NCBI GenBank assembly: GCA_023213315.1 | Contig: JAKCPI010000346.1 | Location: forward strand, 31,473-95,472 | DNA length: 64,000 nt | Direction: 5' to 3' | Source: Euborellia annulipes | Taxonomy: Eukaryota; Arthropoda; Insecta; Dermaptera; Anisolabididae | Part shown: positions 10,601 to 18,572 of the stretch, piece after piece | Layout of the letters: each line of letters begins with the position of its first letter | How positions within the stretch are numbered: position 1 is the first letter of the stretch | Notes under the pieces: model-generated | Databases searched by the model: none | Told to the model about the DNA's origin: nothing | Seen by the model: the letters and a program-made list of their open reading frames with translations, nothing else | Made by a program: the position numbers and the translations under genes

Positions 10601-11723
10601 ATCCGTCGTCACGCATTTTGGGAATTTTCAAGGGCGCCGGCAATAAACCCAAAAGACTGGTCGATAGTTGTGTCGGGTCGCCGACAGAGAGGGCTGCAGA
10701 AGGTCAGAGGTCACCCACAGAAGCCGCCCACCTCTCAAGGGTTGCTGCAGCGGGTGCCGCTCCCCGGGGCACGTGTGCCGCGATTACCACACTCTTACAT
10801 TCACAATCTTGTTATACGGAAACTTAAACATGCTAGAATTATTTTCTTAATTTTTGCTTTTAAACATTCTTAGATTCATGCGAATATAATAAACTATATA
10901 ATCAAAATACGCACTTAATATAAAAAAAAACTATGTTTTAAGAAGTATACAAAAAAAAAGCGTTTATTGTGTTTACATAAAAAAAACTTCAAGAAGTTTG
11001 TTTTGATTTCATTCATATATAATTACTTTCATGGGAGGCTGTGACGGGTGTCGCCGCCTACTGTGATTATGTAAAAACATTCAACAATTAATTTTCATAA
11101 CAATCAACTTGTTCGAAACAAAAAAATAAATAAATAAAGAGAAAAGATATAATATAGAAGAAAAAAAAAAAATTGGAAATCGCAATAATAAAAACCGTTC
11201 AAGTATCCGGATGTGATTTTCACTTTCGAACTGTCCTATAATCGTCTAAATGTATATAAACAAGATGTTTTGATTGTTTTTTTTTTTTTTTAACTAAATT
11301 ATAAAATTTTTTTTTCAACTTAGGCTAAATTAAGAAATTGTCTTAAAAAAAAAAAAGATTTTTTATTATCCAACAAATTAAAAACAATCTGCTATTTTAT
11401 TTATTATTAAAAAATATGTAGTAAAGTTTAAAAATTTATTTTTAGTTAAAGTATCATGAGCCTTGATAATGTATAAATATTTTATTTTGTACAAGAAAAA
11501 TACAAAAATATACAAAAAAAAAAAAACAATTTTGATGTCCGAATACATAAAATAACATAAGACAGAATTTTTTTTTTAAATAAATCAGTTTTTTTTTTTT
11601 TTTAAATATTTGAAGTTTTTTTTTTCACGAAAAACTTTTCTTAAATGCGAAATACTTTTTTTTCGAAGATAATCTACAATTCCAGGTAAAATAAGTATCA
11701 CGAGAGAAAAAACAACTCACCAT
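1446..11723 (-). CDS. PDPK1: PDK1 (3-phosphoinositide-dependent protein kinase 1), 5' part, five exons, 3' end outside window
   Basis: Master AGC-family Ser/Thr kinase that phosphorylates the activation loop of Akt, S6K, SGK and PKC downstream of PI3K in cytosol and at the plasma membrane. Joining the exons at 11723-11721, 6715-6397, 4723-4328, 4251-3977 and 1622-1446 gives 390 residues in one frame. Seen in order: Gln-rich N-terminus (1-79); glycine loop GEGSFSTV (87-94); ATP-anchoring Lys109; helix-C Glu128; HRDLKPEN (207-214); DFG (227-229); activation-loop [13 protein letters not shown] with Ser255, matching autophosphorylated human Ser241; and RLG (338-340). PIF-pocket positions K113, I116, I117, V125 and R129 are kept. 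Odd points are six extra residues between helix C and strand beta4 (around 133-144) and a basic RQRRRR run before Ser255. Animal PDK1 is about 550 residues, so the linker and PH domain are missing and should lie left of position 1. Identity is secure; exon 1 is the least certain part. Confidence 0.95.
1965..2533 (+). mobile_element. TIR element with internal GTTAAC repeats, copy 1
   Basis: The left end TCAGGTTTATTCTCTAA is matched by the inverted right end TTAGAGAATAAACCCTGA. The inside repeats variants of GTTAAC and GCTATTCTGTAAA. A second copy lies inverted at 43611-44137 and is similar along most of its length. There is no coding capacity, so it is a non-autonomous DNA transposon of unknown superfamily. 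GCGAACAT and its inverse also flank this copy (about 1943 and 2562), so a longer palindrome is possible. Confidence 0.8.
3580..3599. repeat. (TA)n microsatellite
   Basis: About ten TA units inside PDK1 intron 4. Confidence 0.9.
3977..4251 (-). CDS. PDPK1: PDK1 exon 4: activation loop and C-lobe
   Basis: This exon of 275 nt encodes the end of codon 240 and residues 241-331. The acceptor is TTTTTATAG and the donor is TTTTG/GTAATT. It holds the acidic/Pro stretch EEDPPSP, then RQRRRR, then [15 protein letters not shown] with the regulatory Ser255. After that come [13 protein letters not shown] and AGLPPF, the AGC-kinase C-lobe helices. The activation loop is several residues longer and more basic than in human PDK1, which could affect autophosphorylation or localisation (inference). 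Confidence 0.97.
4252..4327 (-). other. PDK1 intron 3 (76 bp)
   Basis: A very short intron with GTAGGT donor and TATAG acceptor. Most of it is a T homopolymer on the transcribed strand followed by AT-rich sequence. Confidence 0.9.
4328..4723 (-). CDS. PDPK1: PDK1 exon 3: N-lobe, hinge and catalytic loop
   Basis: This exon of 396 nt encodes residues 108-240. The acceptor is TTCTTTCAG and the donor is AATG/GTAGGT. It carries catalytic Lys109, the PIF-pocket helix KRHIIRE (113-119), RERD with Glu128, the hinge SYAKNGELL (164-172), HRDLKPEN and DFG. The hinge and catalytic loop are nearly the same as in vertebrate PDK1. The stretch [13 protein letters not shown] (134-146) is six residues longer than the human segment between helix C and FFVKLY. 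DFGSAK replaces the usual DFGTAK. The exon is separated from exon 4 by an intron of only 76 bp holding a T homopolymer. Confidence 0.97.
4724..6396 (-). other. PDK1 intron 2
   Basis: An intron of 1.67 kb with GTAAGC donor and TTCTTTCAG acceptor. It holds the pogo-like MITE at 5475-5684. A moderately GC-rich stretch at 5040-5360 is unexplained and no exon was recognised. Confidence 0.85.
5475..5684. mobile_element. Pogo/Tigger-like MITE
   Basis: Inverted termini TAGTGGAACCTCGCTTAACGAG and CTCGCTAAGCGAGGTTCTACTGTA are bounded by TA. The opening CAGT.GAACCTCG and TA duplication are typical of pogo/Tigger-type mariner relatives. The body of about 200 bp repeats CTCGT..GCGAA phrases and has no ORF. 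Confidence 0.8.
6397..6715 (-). CDS. PDPK1: PDK1 exon 2: N-terminal extension and glycine-rich loop
   Basis: This exon of 319 nt encodes residues 2-107 plus one nucleotide of codon 108. The acceptor is TTTTACAG before CGGGTG and the donor is GCAA/GTAAGC. The protein begins with a polar segment rich in Gln, Thr, Ser and His ([10 protein letters not shown] at 44-53), probably disordered. From about residue 78 the kinase domain starts, with GEGSFSTV at 87-94. The split codon A|TT restores the Ile of the AIK motif with exon 3. Other animal PDK1 proteins also have low-complexity N-termini, so only the last 30 residues are family-diagnostic. Confidence 0.95.
7420..7560 (+). mobile_element. tRNA-derived SINE-like sequence
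   Basis: A-box-like GGCTTAGAGGTTAGAG near 7423 and B-box-like GGGTTCGGATCTC near 7480 are followed by AT-rich sequence with CCGTCTATATTTATT, resembling the tail of the other SINEs here. The copy is degenerate. Confidence 0.5.
8200..8750. other. GC-rich block in PDK1 intron 1, function unknown
   Basis: Clearly richer in GC than its surroundings. A plus-strand frame is open for 106 codons from 8301 and includes the string TGPDGIPGP, which recalls reverse-transcriptase domains of LINEs. I see no further RT motifs. It could be an old retroelement scrap, an unrecognised exon or a regulatory element. Confidence 0.3.
9640..9772 (-). other. GC-rich block, possible alternative first exon
   Basis: On the minus strand two frames are open from ATGs. 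One reads [16 protein letters not shown] then [14 protein letters not shown], an Arg-rich, acid-free start like a mitochondrial presequence. The other has [16 protein letters not shown] before a possible donor GTGGGA, which would join exon 2 of PDK1 in phase 0. Both are inference and neither has a strong donor. I do not recognise a gene. Confidence 0.25.
10560..10800. other. GC-rich block, unassigned
   Basis: GC-rich and CpG-containing segment with ACCGGGGCACGTGTGCC-like character (E-box CACGTG near 10769). Three frames on the plus strand are open, which follows from composition. It may be regulatory DNA in intron 1. Confidence 0.25.
11721..11723 (-). CDS. PDPK1: PDK1 exon 1, coding part: start codon only
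   Basis: On the minus strand the sequence reads TAA ATG then GTGAGT. The ATG is the last codon of the exon and a consensus donor starts at 11720. Splicing to the acceptor before 6715 joins ATG to CGG GTG GCT in phase 0 and gives M-R-V-A-T-A. The in-frame TAA directly upstream argues that this ATG is an initiator and not an internal codon. The 5' UTR probably runs from about 11888. This join is inferred from signal quality and phase and has no transcript support. The alternative is initiation at an internal Met of exon 2, such as residue 29. Confidence 0.6.
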
Positions 11724-11793
11724 TTAAAAGTTGAAAATGCGATCAAGTTCAATGATGATAAAAAACAAATTAAATACACTATTATTATTGAAT

Positions 11794-11799
11794 TTACAT
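11794..11799 (-). promoter_or_regulatory. Start-stop upstream ORF (ATG TAA) in PDK1 5' UTR
   Basis: On the minus strand an ATG is followed at once by TAA, about 71 nt upstream of the PDK1 start codon and downstream of the inferred start site. Start-stop uORFs are known to hold ribosomes and lower downstream translation. Whether this one is used is inference. Confidence 0.45.
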
Positions 11800-11859
11800 G
11801 TGAAAATGTTATATGTTGTTAACCACTATTCCAAAACGGTTTAAAGAGAGCGTTCACGT

Positions 11860-12200
11860 GAGCTCACAACGCGCGCTGGAATCTAACTGAGCACTGTTCG
11901 ATTGTGCAGACGTTCATTCATTGGCTCTCCCAGTCTTGACTGAAACGTCATCACCACCGCCCCTCTATATTTACCCCACCATAAGGAGCTTCCCCTCTGC
12001 CGCCCCTCTGGCGCCGACGCATGCCCGTATACACAGAACTGTTTTACGTGTGTAAGTATAAGTGCGGCACTCGCGCCGTGACGTCATTGGCTCTCTTGCC
12101 CTCTGATTGGCTCTTCCCCCACTCAGTCACCCCTCCTCGTGCAAACACTCGCACACACACAAACACCGACACACACGCATACACCCTGGCTAATAATAAG
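11860..12200. promoter_or_regulatory. CCAAT/CRE promoter island upstream of PDK1
   Basis: The only sustained GC- and CpG-rich stretch next to the PDK1 first exon. It has inverted CCAAT boxes (ATTGG on plus) at 11920-11924, 12086-12090 and 12106-12110, a perfect TGACGTCA at 12079-12086 touching one of them, a further ACGTCA near 11945 and several CCGCCCCTC Sp/KLF-like sites. NF-Y plus CREB sites are typical of housekeeping promoters. The ATTGGCTC box repeats three times. A plus-strand TATATTTA at 11966 could serve a divergent transcript. Confidence 0.65.
11885..11890 (-). promoter_or_regulatory. Initiator motif, likely PDK1 transcription start
   Basis: TCAGTT on the minus strand matches the arthropod initiator TCAKTY and would place the start near 11888. 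It lies about 165 nt upstream of the ATG and immediately below the GC-rich CCAAT-box region. No TATA box is evident at -30. Confidence 0.45.
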
Positions 12201-12663
12201 TGCGGCACATGCTTGAATTGTTGATGCATTTTTAGAAATTCACCAATATCATATTAAACCGTTAACTGAGAGAGAAATATATTTATTTTTAAAGCTATTT
12301 ACCGTAATCCTTTAAAAAAGAATTTATAAGAAAAAAAAAATCGTTTTATATCTTATAATCAAGATAATTAAGATTAATCTTTATTAATAATAAAAAAATG
12401 ACCTGACATTTTTTTTTTTTTATTAAATGAAAATTCTCAAGTGAATATTTATTATACCCTATGATCGGTTATTTATTTGAAATTTTTTAATATTAATATC
12501 CAAATATTAACATTATTTATAACTAAAACTTGAACTTGCGTCAGGAGGTCCGAGATTCAAATTAGGAAAAAAATAAAATATGCCTTGTTTATAATATTTA
12601 GACCCGAAATTTTTTTTAGCTCTCCAATCTTTTTCCTCCTTTTTTTAAGAAAATCTAATAATG

Positions 12664-12877
12664 TACAGTGAGGGACGATATTAAGTCCCACCCATGCGTT
12701 TTCTACATGTGATTATTTCATTGTTTTTATATAAAAAAAATGAAAATCTATATTGGAAATTTTCTAGGTTTGAACCATGAAAGTTGCCATTAAAAAATAT
12801 ATATCTTTTTTTAAAAACAATGAAATAATCACAAGAAGAAAACGTATGGGTGGGACTTAATATTGTCCCTCACTGTA
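12664..12877. mobile_element. Complete TA-flanked foldback MITE (mariner-like)
   Basis: CAGTGAGGGACGATATTAAG at 12666 is mirrored by CTTAATATTGTCCCTCACTG ending at 12875, with TA on both sides. The arms pair for roughly 60 nt, through GTGATTATTTCATTGTTTTT, around a short centre. A half-copy is at 1-80. There is no ORF. TA duplication and CAGT termini fit Tc1/mariner. Confidence 0.9.
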
Positions 12878-12940
12878 CAATGTTAAAAATTTTCAAGGAA
12901 TTTTTGTATATTGAAAAATGATTGATTTTTTTTTACAGTG
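12878..12940. mobile_element. Short derivative of the CACTGTTAAAAATTTTC element
   Basis: Begins CAATGTTAAAAATTTTCAAG and ends GATTTTTTTTTACAGTG. These are the two termini of the 0.36-kb elements at 39478-39839 and 49215-49559, here joined by a 30-nt core. TA dinucleotides at 12876 and 12941 bound it and are shared with both neighbouring MITEs. Confidence 0.65.
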
Positions 12941-13053
12941 TACAGTGAGTGATAATATTAAAGCATTCTATTTTATTTCATTCGTTTTAAAAATTTATTT
13001 TATAAAAAGAATGAAAAGCGCACGAGTGGGCTTTAATATTGTCACTCACTGTA
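12941..13053. mobile_element. Second TA-flanked MITE
   Basis: CAGTGAGTGATAATATTAAAGC at 12943 and GCTTTAATATTGTCACTCACTG ending at 13051 form inverted termini between TA dinucleotides. The 109-bp body pairs over most of its length. Its termini resemble those of the MITE at 12664-12877 but differ in sequence, so it is a sister family. Confidence 0.9.
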
Positions 13054-14086
13054 CCATCCATTTAAAGGTTTAAAAATAAAAATATGAACAATATTCTAAA
13101 TGCAGCTGCTATTTCAAATATCAGTCAGGTTCAATTCATGTGATATTATTTATTTTCCAAGTATTTTCCGGCATCGATAAAAAAACAAACTTTTTTTTTG
13201 TATAAATGACATTAAATTAATTAATCCGCTGTTGACATTCATTAGCTTCACGACTCGCACAACTGATGAGATTAAATATCTCGGCCGGGGAAATTTTGAT
13301 TGATAATTTTATTGAGATATTTAAAAAAAATAAACCTTTTATCTCTCTATTTCTCGTGAATTAACTTTGATCCTGGTATTCCCCTATATGAATTTCGAGA
13401 TTTTTTTTTGTGATTGATTGTGATCGAGAGGATGGAATTAAGTGGATAAACACTTTTTTTTTTTTTTGAGTCCTAGAATATACGACTTGACTAATTTCAT
13501 GATTATGTTGTTTGTTTTGTTGTTTATGTGCCTTGGGTTTTTTGTTTTCGATGATACGATCACTAAGAAATTTAACACCTTATCTTAATTTACACTAATT
13601 TGATGTTGATTAGTATACAAAATATTATAATTAACAAATTATTAACAATAAAAATCACAAATAATTTATTACACCTATTATAAAAAAAAAATTTCCTATT
13701 TAATATTAATATACCGTATTTTACGGAACAAAATAAAGTGGTACTTTTTATCGAGTATTTTGATCATATGTATAATTATGCAAGATCATTTAAAAAAATT
13801 TTTGTTCAATTTTTGAATAAAAAAAAAGTACTTATTTATTATCTAATTTGTGTGGGTTGGTTATGCGGTGGCCTCATTATTTGTAGGATATATTTCTTTT
13901 TTTTTTTGTGTGAGACTTATTTATGGCACATTCTGTAATATAGTAAAATATTTTAATTATAACTGTATTTTTTTATATTCCCGTAAATGGGCGATCTTTG
14001 AACCATTTTAATGACTTGAGATAAGATATAAAAAAATGATATTTTTTTTTATTTTTCAAAACACTCGAGAGGAAAAATTTATTAAG
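13054..14086. other. Intergenic, nothing recognised
   Basis: AT-rich with long T runs. A ten-codon-scale open frame at 13738 is only composition. Confidence 0.6.
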
Positions 14087-14330
14087 ATATCCCGAGTAAA
14101 AATGATCGAGGGATCCATACGCCCGCAGCAGGTCTGCATACTGAACCTTGAGGGACATACAGGGATATACACGCCCGCACCAGGGACACCCACAGTAGAT
14201 CGAAAGTGACCAGAAGAAAAATGTGTCCCTGGTGCGGGCGTGTGTATCCCTGTAGGTTCACTATGCAGACCTGGTGCAGGCGTGTGTATCCCTCGATCAT
14301 TCATTTTTAATTATTTTTACTCGGGATATA
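14087..14330. mobile_element. GC-rich foldback element
   Basis: ATATCCCGAGTAAAAATGATCGAG at the left is matched by the inverted right end CTCGATCATTCATTTTTAA...ACTCGGGATAT. The arms also share inverted blocks around CACGCCCGCACCAGGGACAC and GCAGGTCTGCATA. The near-palindrome of about 240 bp has no coding sense, although its GC content opens long frames. Confidence 0.85.
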
Positions 14331-14482
14331 CCAAAAACAGTAAATATTCAAATAACTACTCAAAAAAATAGAGTAGTAGTAGTAGTAATATGATACAAAA
14401 ATTTTTTAATTATGACTTATTTTTTAAAATTCCATGACTCTCAAAAAATAAATAAATAACCTCCACACTGACTTTGAATGGA

Positions 14483-14751
14483 GTTATTTACATGGGCGTA
14501 GCAAGACTTCTTGTTAGGGGGGGGCCAACCTCGTTAGGGCGAGAGGGGGGGGTTTGCAATTAATATATACATAGATTTATTATTTATTTAAATAAAAAAA
14601 AAATTAAATTAATGTAGTGGATTGGGGTGTTAAAAAATAATTCCCAAGGGAAAAAATATATTTGCTTGTTTTTTTTTTTTAATTTTTAGGACCAGCCAGG
14701 GGGGGGGCAACGGCCCCCCTGCCTCCCCCTGGCTACGCCCATGGTTATTTA
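14483..14751. mobile_element. hAT-like MITE with perfect 8-bp target duplication
   Basis: The element CATGGGCGTAGC...GCTACGCCCATG (14491-14743) is flanked on both sides by GTTATTTA (14483-14490 and 14744-14751). Subterminal G- and C-runs pair. Eight-bp duplications are diagnostic of hAT-type insertion. The 253-bp body has no ORF. Confidence 0.85.
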
Positions 14752-15102
14752 TTTTTAATAATATTGGATAAACTCGCGGAATTTTAATTTTTTTTTTATT
14801 CAGAAGGCCTCAAAAGAAATTCTGAATAATTAATATATTACGTCCTTGAGTTGACCACTCTTAATAATAAAATTTTTTTCTTCTAAACTTGCGTTAGTCG
14901 GACCCTTCTAGCTAAATATAATCTCGGTTATTCGTGCCCTAATTATTCAGATTCTCAATTATCCGGATGTGTGCAGCCAATTAATCTATCGTACCAATTA
15001 ATTCCCATTTTCCATAATTTTTTTAATTATATATTTTTTTAAATTAGAATTAGAATAATATAGTTTCTATCTTAGATATTAATAATGTCTTATAATTGAA
15101 CG

Positions 15103-15328
15103 ATGTTATGCATAAAGGAACCAAGCGCCATTATGATCGAAATTGAGATAAGACCGCCATCTTGTAGAGAAAAAGAAGATCTACCTCTTTATTTAAATCA
15201 CAACATTATTACTATGTGCACTTTTTTGTATAAAACAAGAAAAAAAGTCATTGTCTTTGGTTTTGTTTACAATCGTACCTTAATCTCAGATTTAAGTTAA
15301 TGGCGCTTGGTTCCTTCATACATAACAT
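15103..15328 (+). mobile_element. TIR element with a conserved small ORF, copy 1
   Basis: Left end ATGTTATGCATAAAGGAACC, continuing AAGCGCCATTA, mirrors the right end TAATGGCGCTTGGTTCC TTCATACATAACAT. A frame from 15103 to 15300 encodes about 65 residues including KEPSAIMIEIEIRPP and EDLPLYLNH. The second copy at 54412-54658 keeps the frame. The ORF may be incidental to DNA similarity. Confidence 0.8.
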
Positions 15329-16160
15329 AGTCCATTTTATTATAAAATCTTTCAGTTAAATTTGTAAATTTTTTTTTTTTTGAAAAATAATATCATTTAA
15401 AAAAATTTTTTGTCAAGTGCTGTTATTATAAAGATATTCTTTTTAGGCTGTTTCGGTCTTTTTTTTTATATTTTTTATATAGGCCTAACTGGTTGTCGAT
15501 TTGCTATCAGCTAACTTTCAAACGCCTTCACGTGTTCACTACAATCACACTATTACGAAATTTGATAAAAACAATGAATGTAATTTCAATTCGAATCAAA
15601 ATAATATGAAAAAAAAAATGAGCATATTAAAATGGTCGACCTTGACAGGAGCATGACAGAGGAAGAATCATGGTGAGAAGGATGGAGGAGTCAGGCAAGG
15701 TCGGCCATGAGATCGAGGCGGCGGCTTCACCTTGCTGCTGCTTTCCTCAACTGCAGTTTACCTCTCTCTCTCTTTTACTTACTCCCCCACTTTTTATACT
15801 CCCCACCCTCAAATCAATACGAAGATCCTCCGCGGCAAAAGTCCAACAATCAACAAGTATCAATTCGTTTGACTTTTTTTTTTAATTTAACTTAAATATT
15901 TTTTACATACTCATTTCACTGCTTTGGAATATTTTGAAAAATATTAAATACCTAAAGATATCATTCCTTAATAACAAGATTGTAAATTCAATCAATAGCT
16001 AATTTTAATTTCGTGAAATTCATAAATACAAATATTCATATATGAATTAATCTAATTGAGAGAAATAACTTTAGTTTTTTGCCTTTTATTTACTAATAGA
16101 AGGATTCTATTGAACAAAATTTATATATGAAATTTTAAAATAAAAATATTTTCTTTGTAT
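15329..16160. other. Intergenic with one GC-richer stretch
   Basis: Mostly AT-rich. Positions 15630-15850 are GC-richer (GAGGCGGCGGCTTCACC) with two open frames but no recognisable product and no clear splice signals. Confidence 0.5.
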
Positions 16161-16167
16161 AAAAAAA

Positions 16168-16860
16168 AATCTGGTGTGACTGGCGCACAGCACACAACTT
16201 TCTCTTACCTTCGGTAATCGAAAGTTGTGTACTGTGCTTGTCACACCAGATTTTTTGTGTCGACATGTATTTAGTTTCCGACAGTAGGGTACAATTGAAT
16301 TCAAGATGTAAAATTTATAAGTATGGGAAAATATTTATATTTTGATACCATGGCAACCATTTCCCACCCTATCTTTTCTATGGAGTACAAGAGTAAAGTG
16401 GTCTTCAGAAGATTTCAATCACAAAATGAGAATATACATTTTATAGAGAATCTAAAAAATAATTGATTTTTGAATTTAAAAAAATCGTTGGAGCAAATTT
16501 TGAGAAAATCGAAAAAAACTGAAAAAGTGAATCAGTAAAGTACTAGTACTTTTTGGTCGATTTTGTTCAAAAGCTTCGTGTCACGTCCCAGGGGGTGCCT
16601 AACTTAAATATAAAATTTCAACCTCCTAGCTCTTTTCCTTCTTGAGATATTTTGTTCACAGACACACAGCACAGACACACACACCCCCCCCACACACACA
16701 CAGAGACAGACCATGTCGCGAAAACCACTTTTTTGGATTCAGGGGACCTCAAAACGTGAAGATCCATCAAAATCTCGACATCGAATTTTTGACATGAATC
16801 CAATACTTTCTCTCTATATATATATAACATATATACATAGGTAAGAGAAAGTAAAAGGGA
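16168..16860 (-). mobile_element. 0.7-kb hairpin-ended repeat, copy A
   Basis: One end is a strong hairpin at 16172-16251 whose arms contain TGGTGTGAC and CACACAACTTTC and their inverses. The other end is CTTTTACTTTCTCTTACC in inverse at 16841-16858. Between them are the shared blocks GTACTAGTACTTT, CCATGTCGCGAAAACCAC and ATCTCGACATCGAATTTTTGACAT. Three more copies or fragments are at 18573-18985, 50917-51545 and 56641-57400. There is no ORF. Confidence 0.8.
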
Positions 16861-17304
16861 AGAATTAAAGCCAGCGCCTAAAAAAGGGCATCCAACATAA
16901 CACGTCAGCATTCGGTCAATCAGCCGACTTAGGGGTTCTTGTTTAGTCCTCCCATCTGGCGGAATTAAAATGAACTGAGGGCGTATAAAGCTCAATACAT
17001 AGCCTAGTTATTAAATACATACTTGGAGACGGAACGTCGGTTTTTTTTTATTTTTTTTATACAAGATAACTATATGAGTGAGTGGTTCAGAAGCCATTTC
17101 GATTAAGTCCATTTTTTTTTAATATTTTTTGATATTTTTAATTGAATAAATAATATTCTTTTTATTTAGTAAAGTATTCACTTGTTTTTTCCGTTATTCT
17201 ATATCAGAAAATTCTTTTTATTTTATAGCTTAAATAATTAAAAAACATTAATTTTTGTTTATAAATTTTTTTTTTTTTTATAAACTTAATCGCATTGTCC
17301 CCTC

Positions 17305-17338
<34 letters not shown>

Positions 17339-17454
17339 AAGCTTCTTAAGTTTTTCAAGTGGCTACTAAAAGAATTTATAATTTTTTCTTTTGAAATTTT
17401 ATTTTATTTTTTTTTTCTCATTCACACTCACACTCACACACACATTCACACAGT
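16861..17454. other. Intergenic
   Basis: Positions 16870-16990 are GC-richer and unassigned. The AAT microsatellite lies at 17306-17334 and CA-rich sequence at 17420-17450. Confidence 0.6.
17306..17334. repeat. (AAT)n microsatellite
   Basis: About ten uninterrupted TAA/AAT units. Confidence 0.9.
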
Positions 17455-17655
17455 CTTTTCGGCAACTCAGGCCATTTAAGACTTTGACGATATCCGTTAT
17501 TGATTAATACACATATTCTAGGTTCAGGCATTCTTATTTAAGCCATTTGGTATCCAAATGGCTTAAATAAAATCATCGGAATGCCTGGGGTCAGAACCCG
17601 TAACTTTTGGTATATGAGTTTAGCACGCTAATTCCTACACCAAGCCCGTGGGCAT
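17455..17655 (-). mobile_element. tRNA-derived SINE
   Basis: On the minus strand the head GGGCTTGGTGTAGGAATTAGCG carries an A-box-like motif and TTACGGGTTCTGACCCC a B-box-like motif. The tail contains GGCATTCCGATGATTTTATTTAAG and an inverted block around GCCATTTGGATACC, then GGCCTGAGTTGCCGAAAA. A sister copy lies on plus at 22130-22310. Confidence 0.75.
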
Positions 17656-18572
17656 TTTATTTTTATTTATATTAAAAAATGGACAATATTTTTGATGAAA
17701 AATTTGATTGATTTGAAATTCTTTTTGTTACGGTATATAAAAAAAAAGAACGCAAATAAAATTTATATTAATTTCCTTTCTAAATATCTTTATAATGTTG
17801 ACGAACTTTTTGAGATCATTAATTTTTTGGCACTAAATCTTCAAAACAAACAAAGAAAAAAAAAATTAATTCTTTATCTGTCTACGAAATTGAAGTAAAG
17901 GAGATGCGCAAAAAAAAAGGACACACGAAGCTACCGGACCTTGGACTCGAGTGCATATCAGTCATCCGGTCAGCCAGTCAAGCAGACAGCATCTCTATGA
18001 ATGCTCGCTCAGCTGATGATCATACACCACCATCATCTCGAAATCACAACAACTTCATCTGCCATAATCACTTGCCAAGGATAATGAATGGCGTCGTAGT
18101 CAATTCTCAGCTGATGTCTAGGGAATTTCCAGTTAGAGATTGCTAGCAGGTCCGTTAATTCGAAAATAATTTTCGCTTTTTGATTTTAAACTTTCTCATT
18201 GATAGGGTTTATTCCCTGTATCCTTAATGATAGTCCTTCTAGGCTCTAGACTAGGAATTCTCGATCGATCCATCTCAAGTGAGGGAAATTTTTTACTTTT
18301 TTTTCTCTTACCTAAATATGAATATAAAGAAAGAAAGTATTGGATTTATACACGTCCGGGTCACCAATTTATAGAGGAGAACACAATAAAAAAGACTATT
18401 TCGGGTAGAAGATGTTTATTTACTTTTTGATAATTTTTTCCAACAACAATAGACAATAATGCTAGTCAATACAATAATTAATACACCTGAAGTTAGTAAC
18501 AATTACATAAATAAAAATAAAAAAAATAATTACAAATTAATTAAAAATAAATTTAAGCTTTGTCGCTCCGAC
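17656..18572. other. Intergenic, unassigned
   Basis: Positions 17905-18145 form a GC-richer, 80-codon open frame on plus without a known domain. The rest is AT-rich. Confidence 0.45.

Larger units (their letters stand above)
6716..11720 (-). other. PDK1 intron 1
   Basis: A 5-kb intron from GTGAGT at 11720 to TTTTACAG before 6715. Besides AT-rich filler it holds a SINE-like copy (7420-7560) and three GC-rich blocks at about 8200-8750, 9640-9780 and 10560-10800. The blocks may be alternative first exons, regulatory DNA or old insertions. Confidence 0.6.

Noticed and set aside
13260..13300. CTGATGAG followed by GAAA (hammerhead-like)
   Set aside because: Spacing and stem pairing do not fit, and the stem would consume core bases.
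14056..14304. Two overlapping minus frames of 72-82 codons
   Set aside because: They are produced by the GC-rich palindrome at 14087-14330 and repeat the same peptide phrase from both arms.
16618..16995. 125-codon minus frame
   Set aside because: It runs through the hairpin-ended repeat and a CA-rich tract. Other copies of the repeat do not keep the frame.
17255..17479. Short frame with an Asn run
   Set aside because: The Asn run is the AAT microsatellite and the rest is homopolymer translation.
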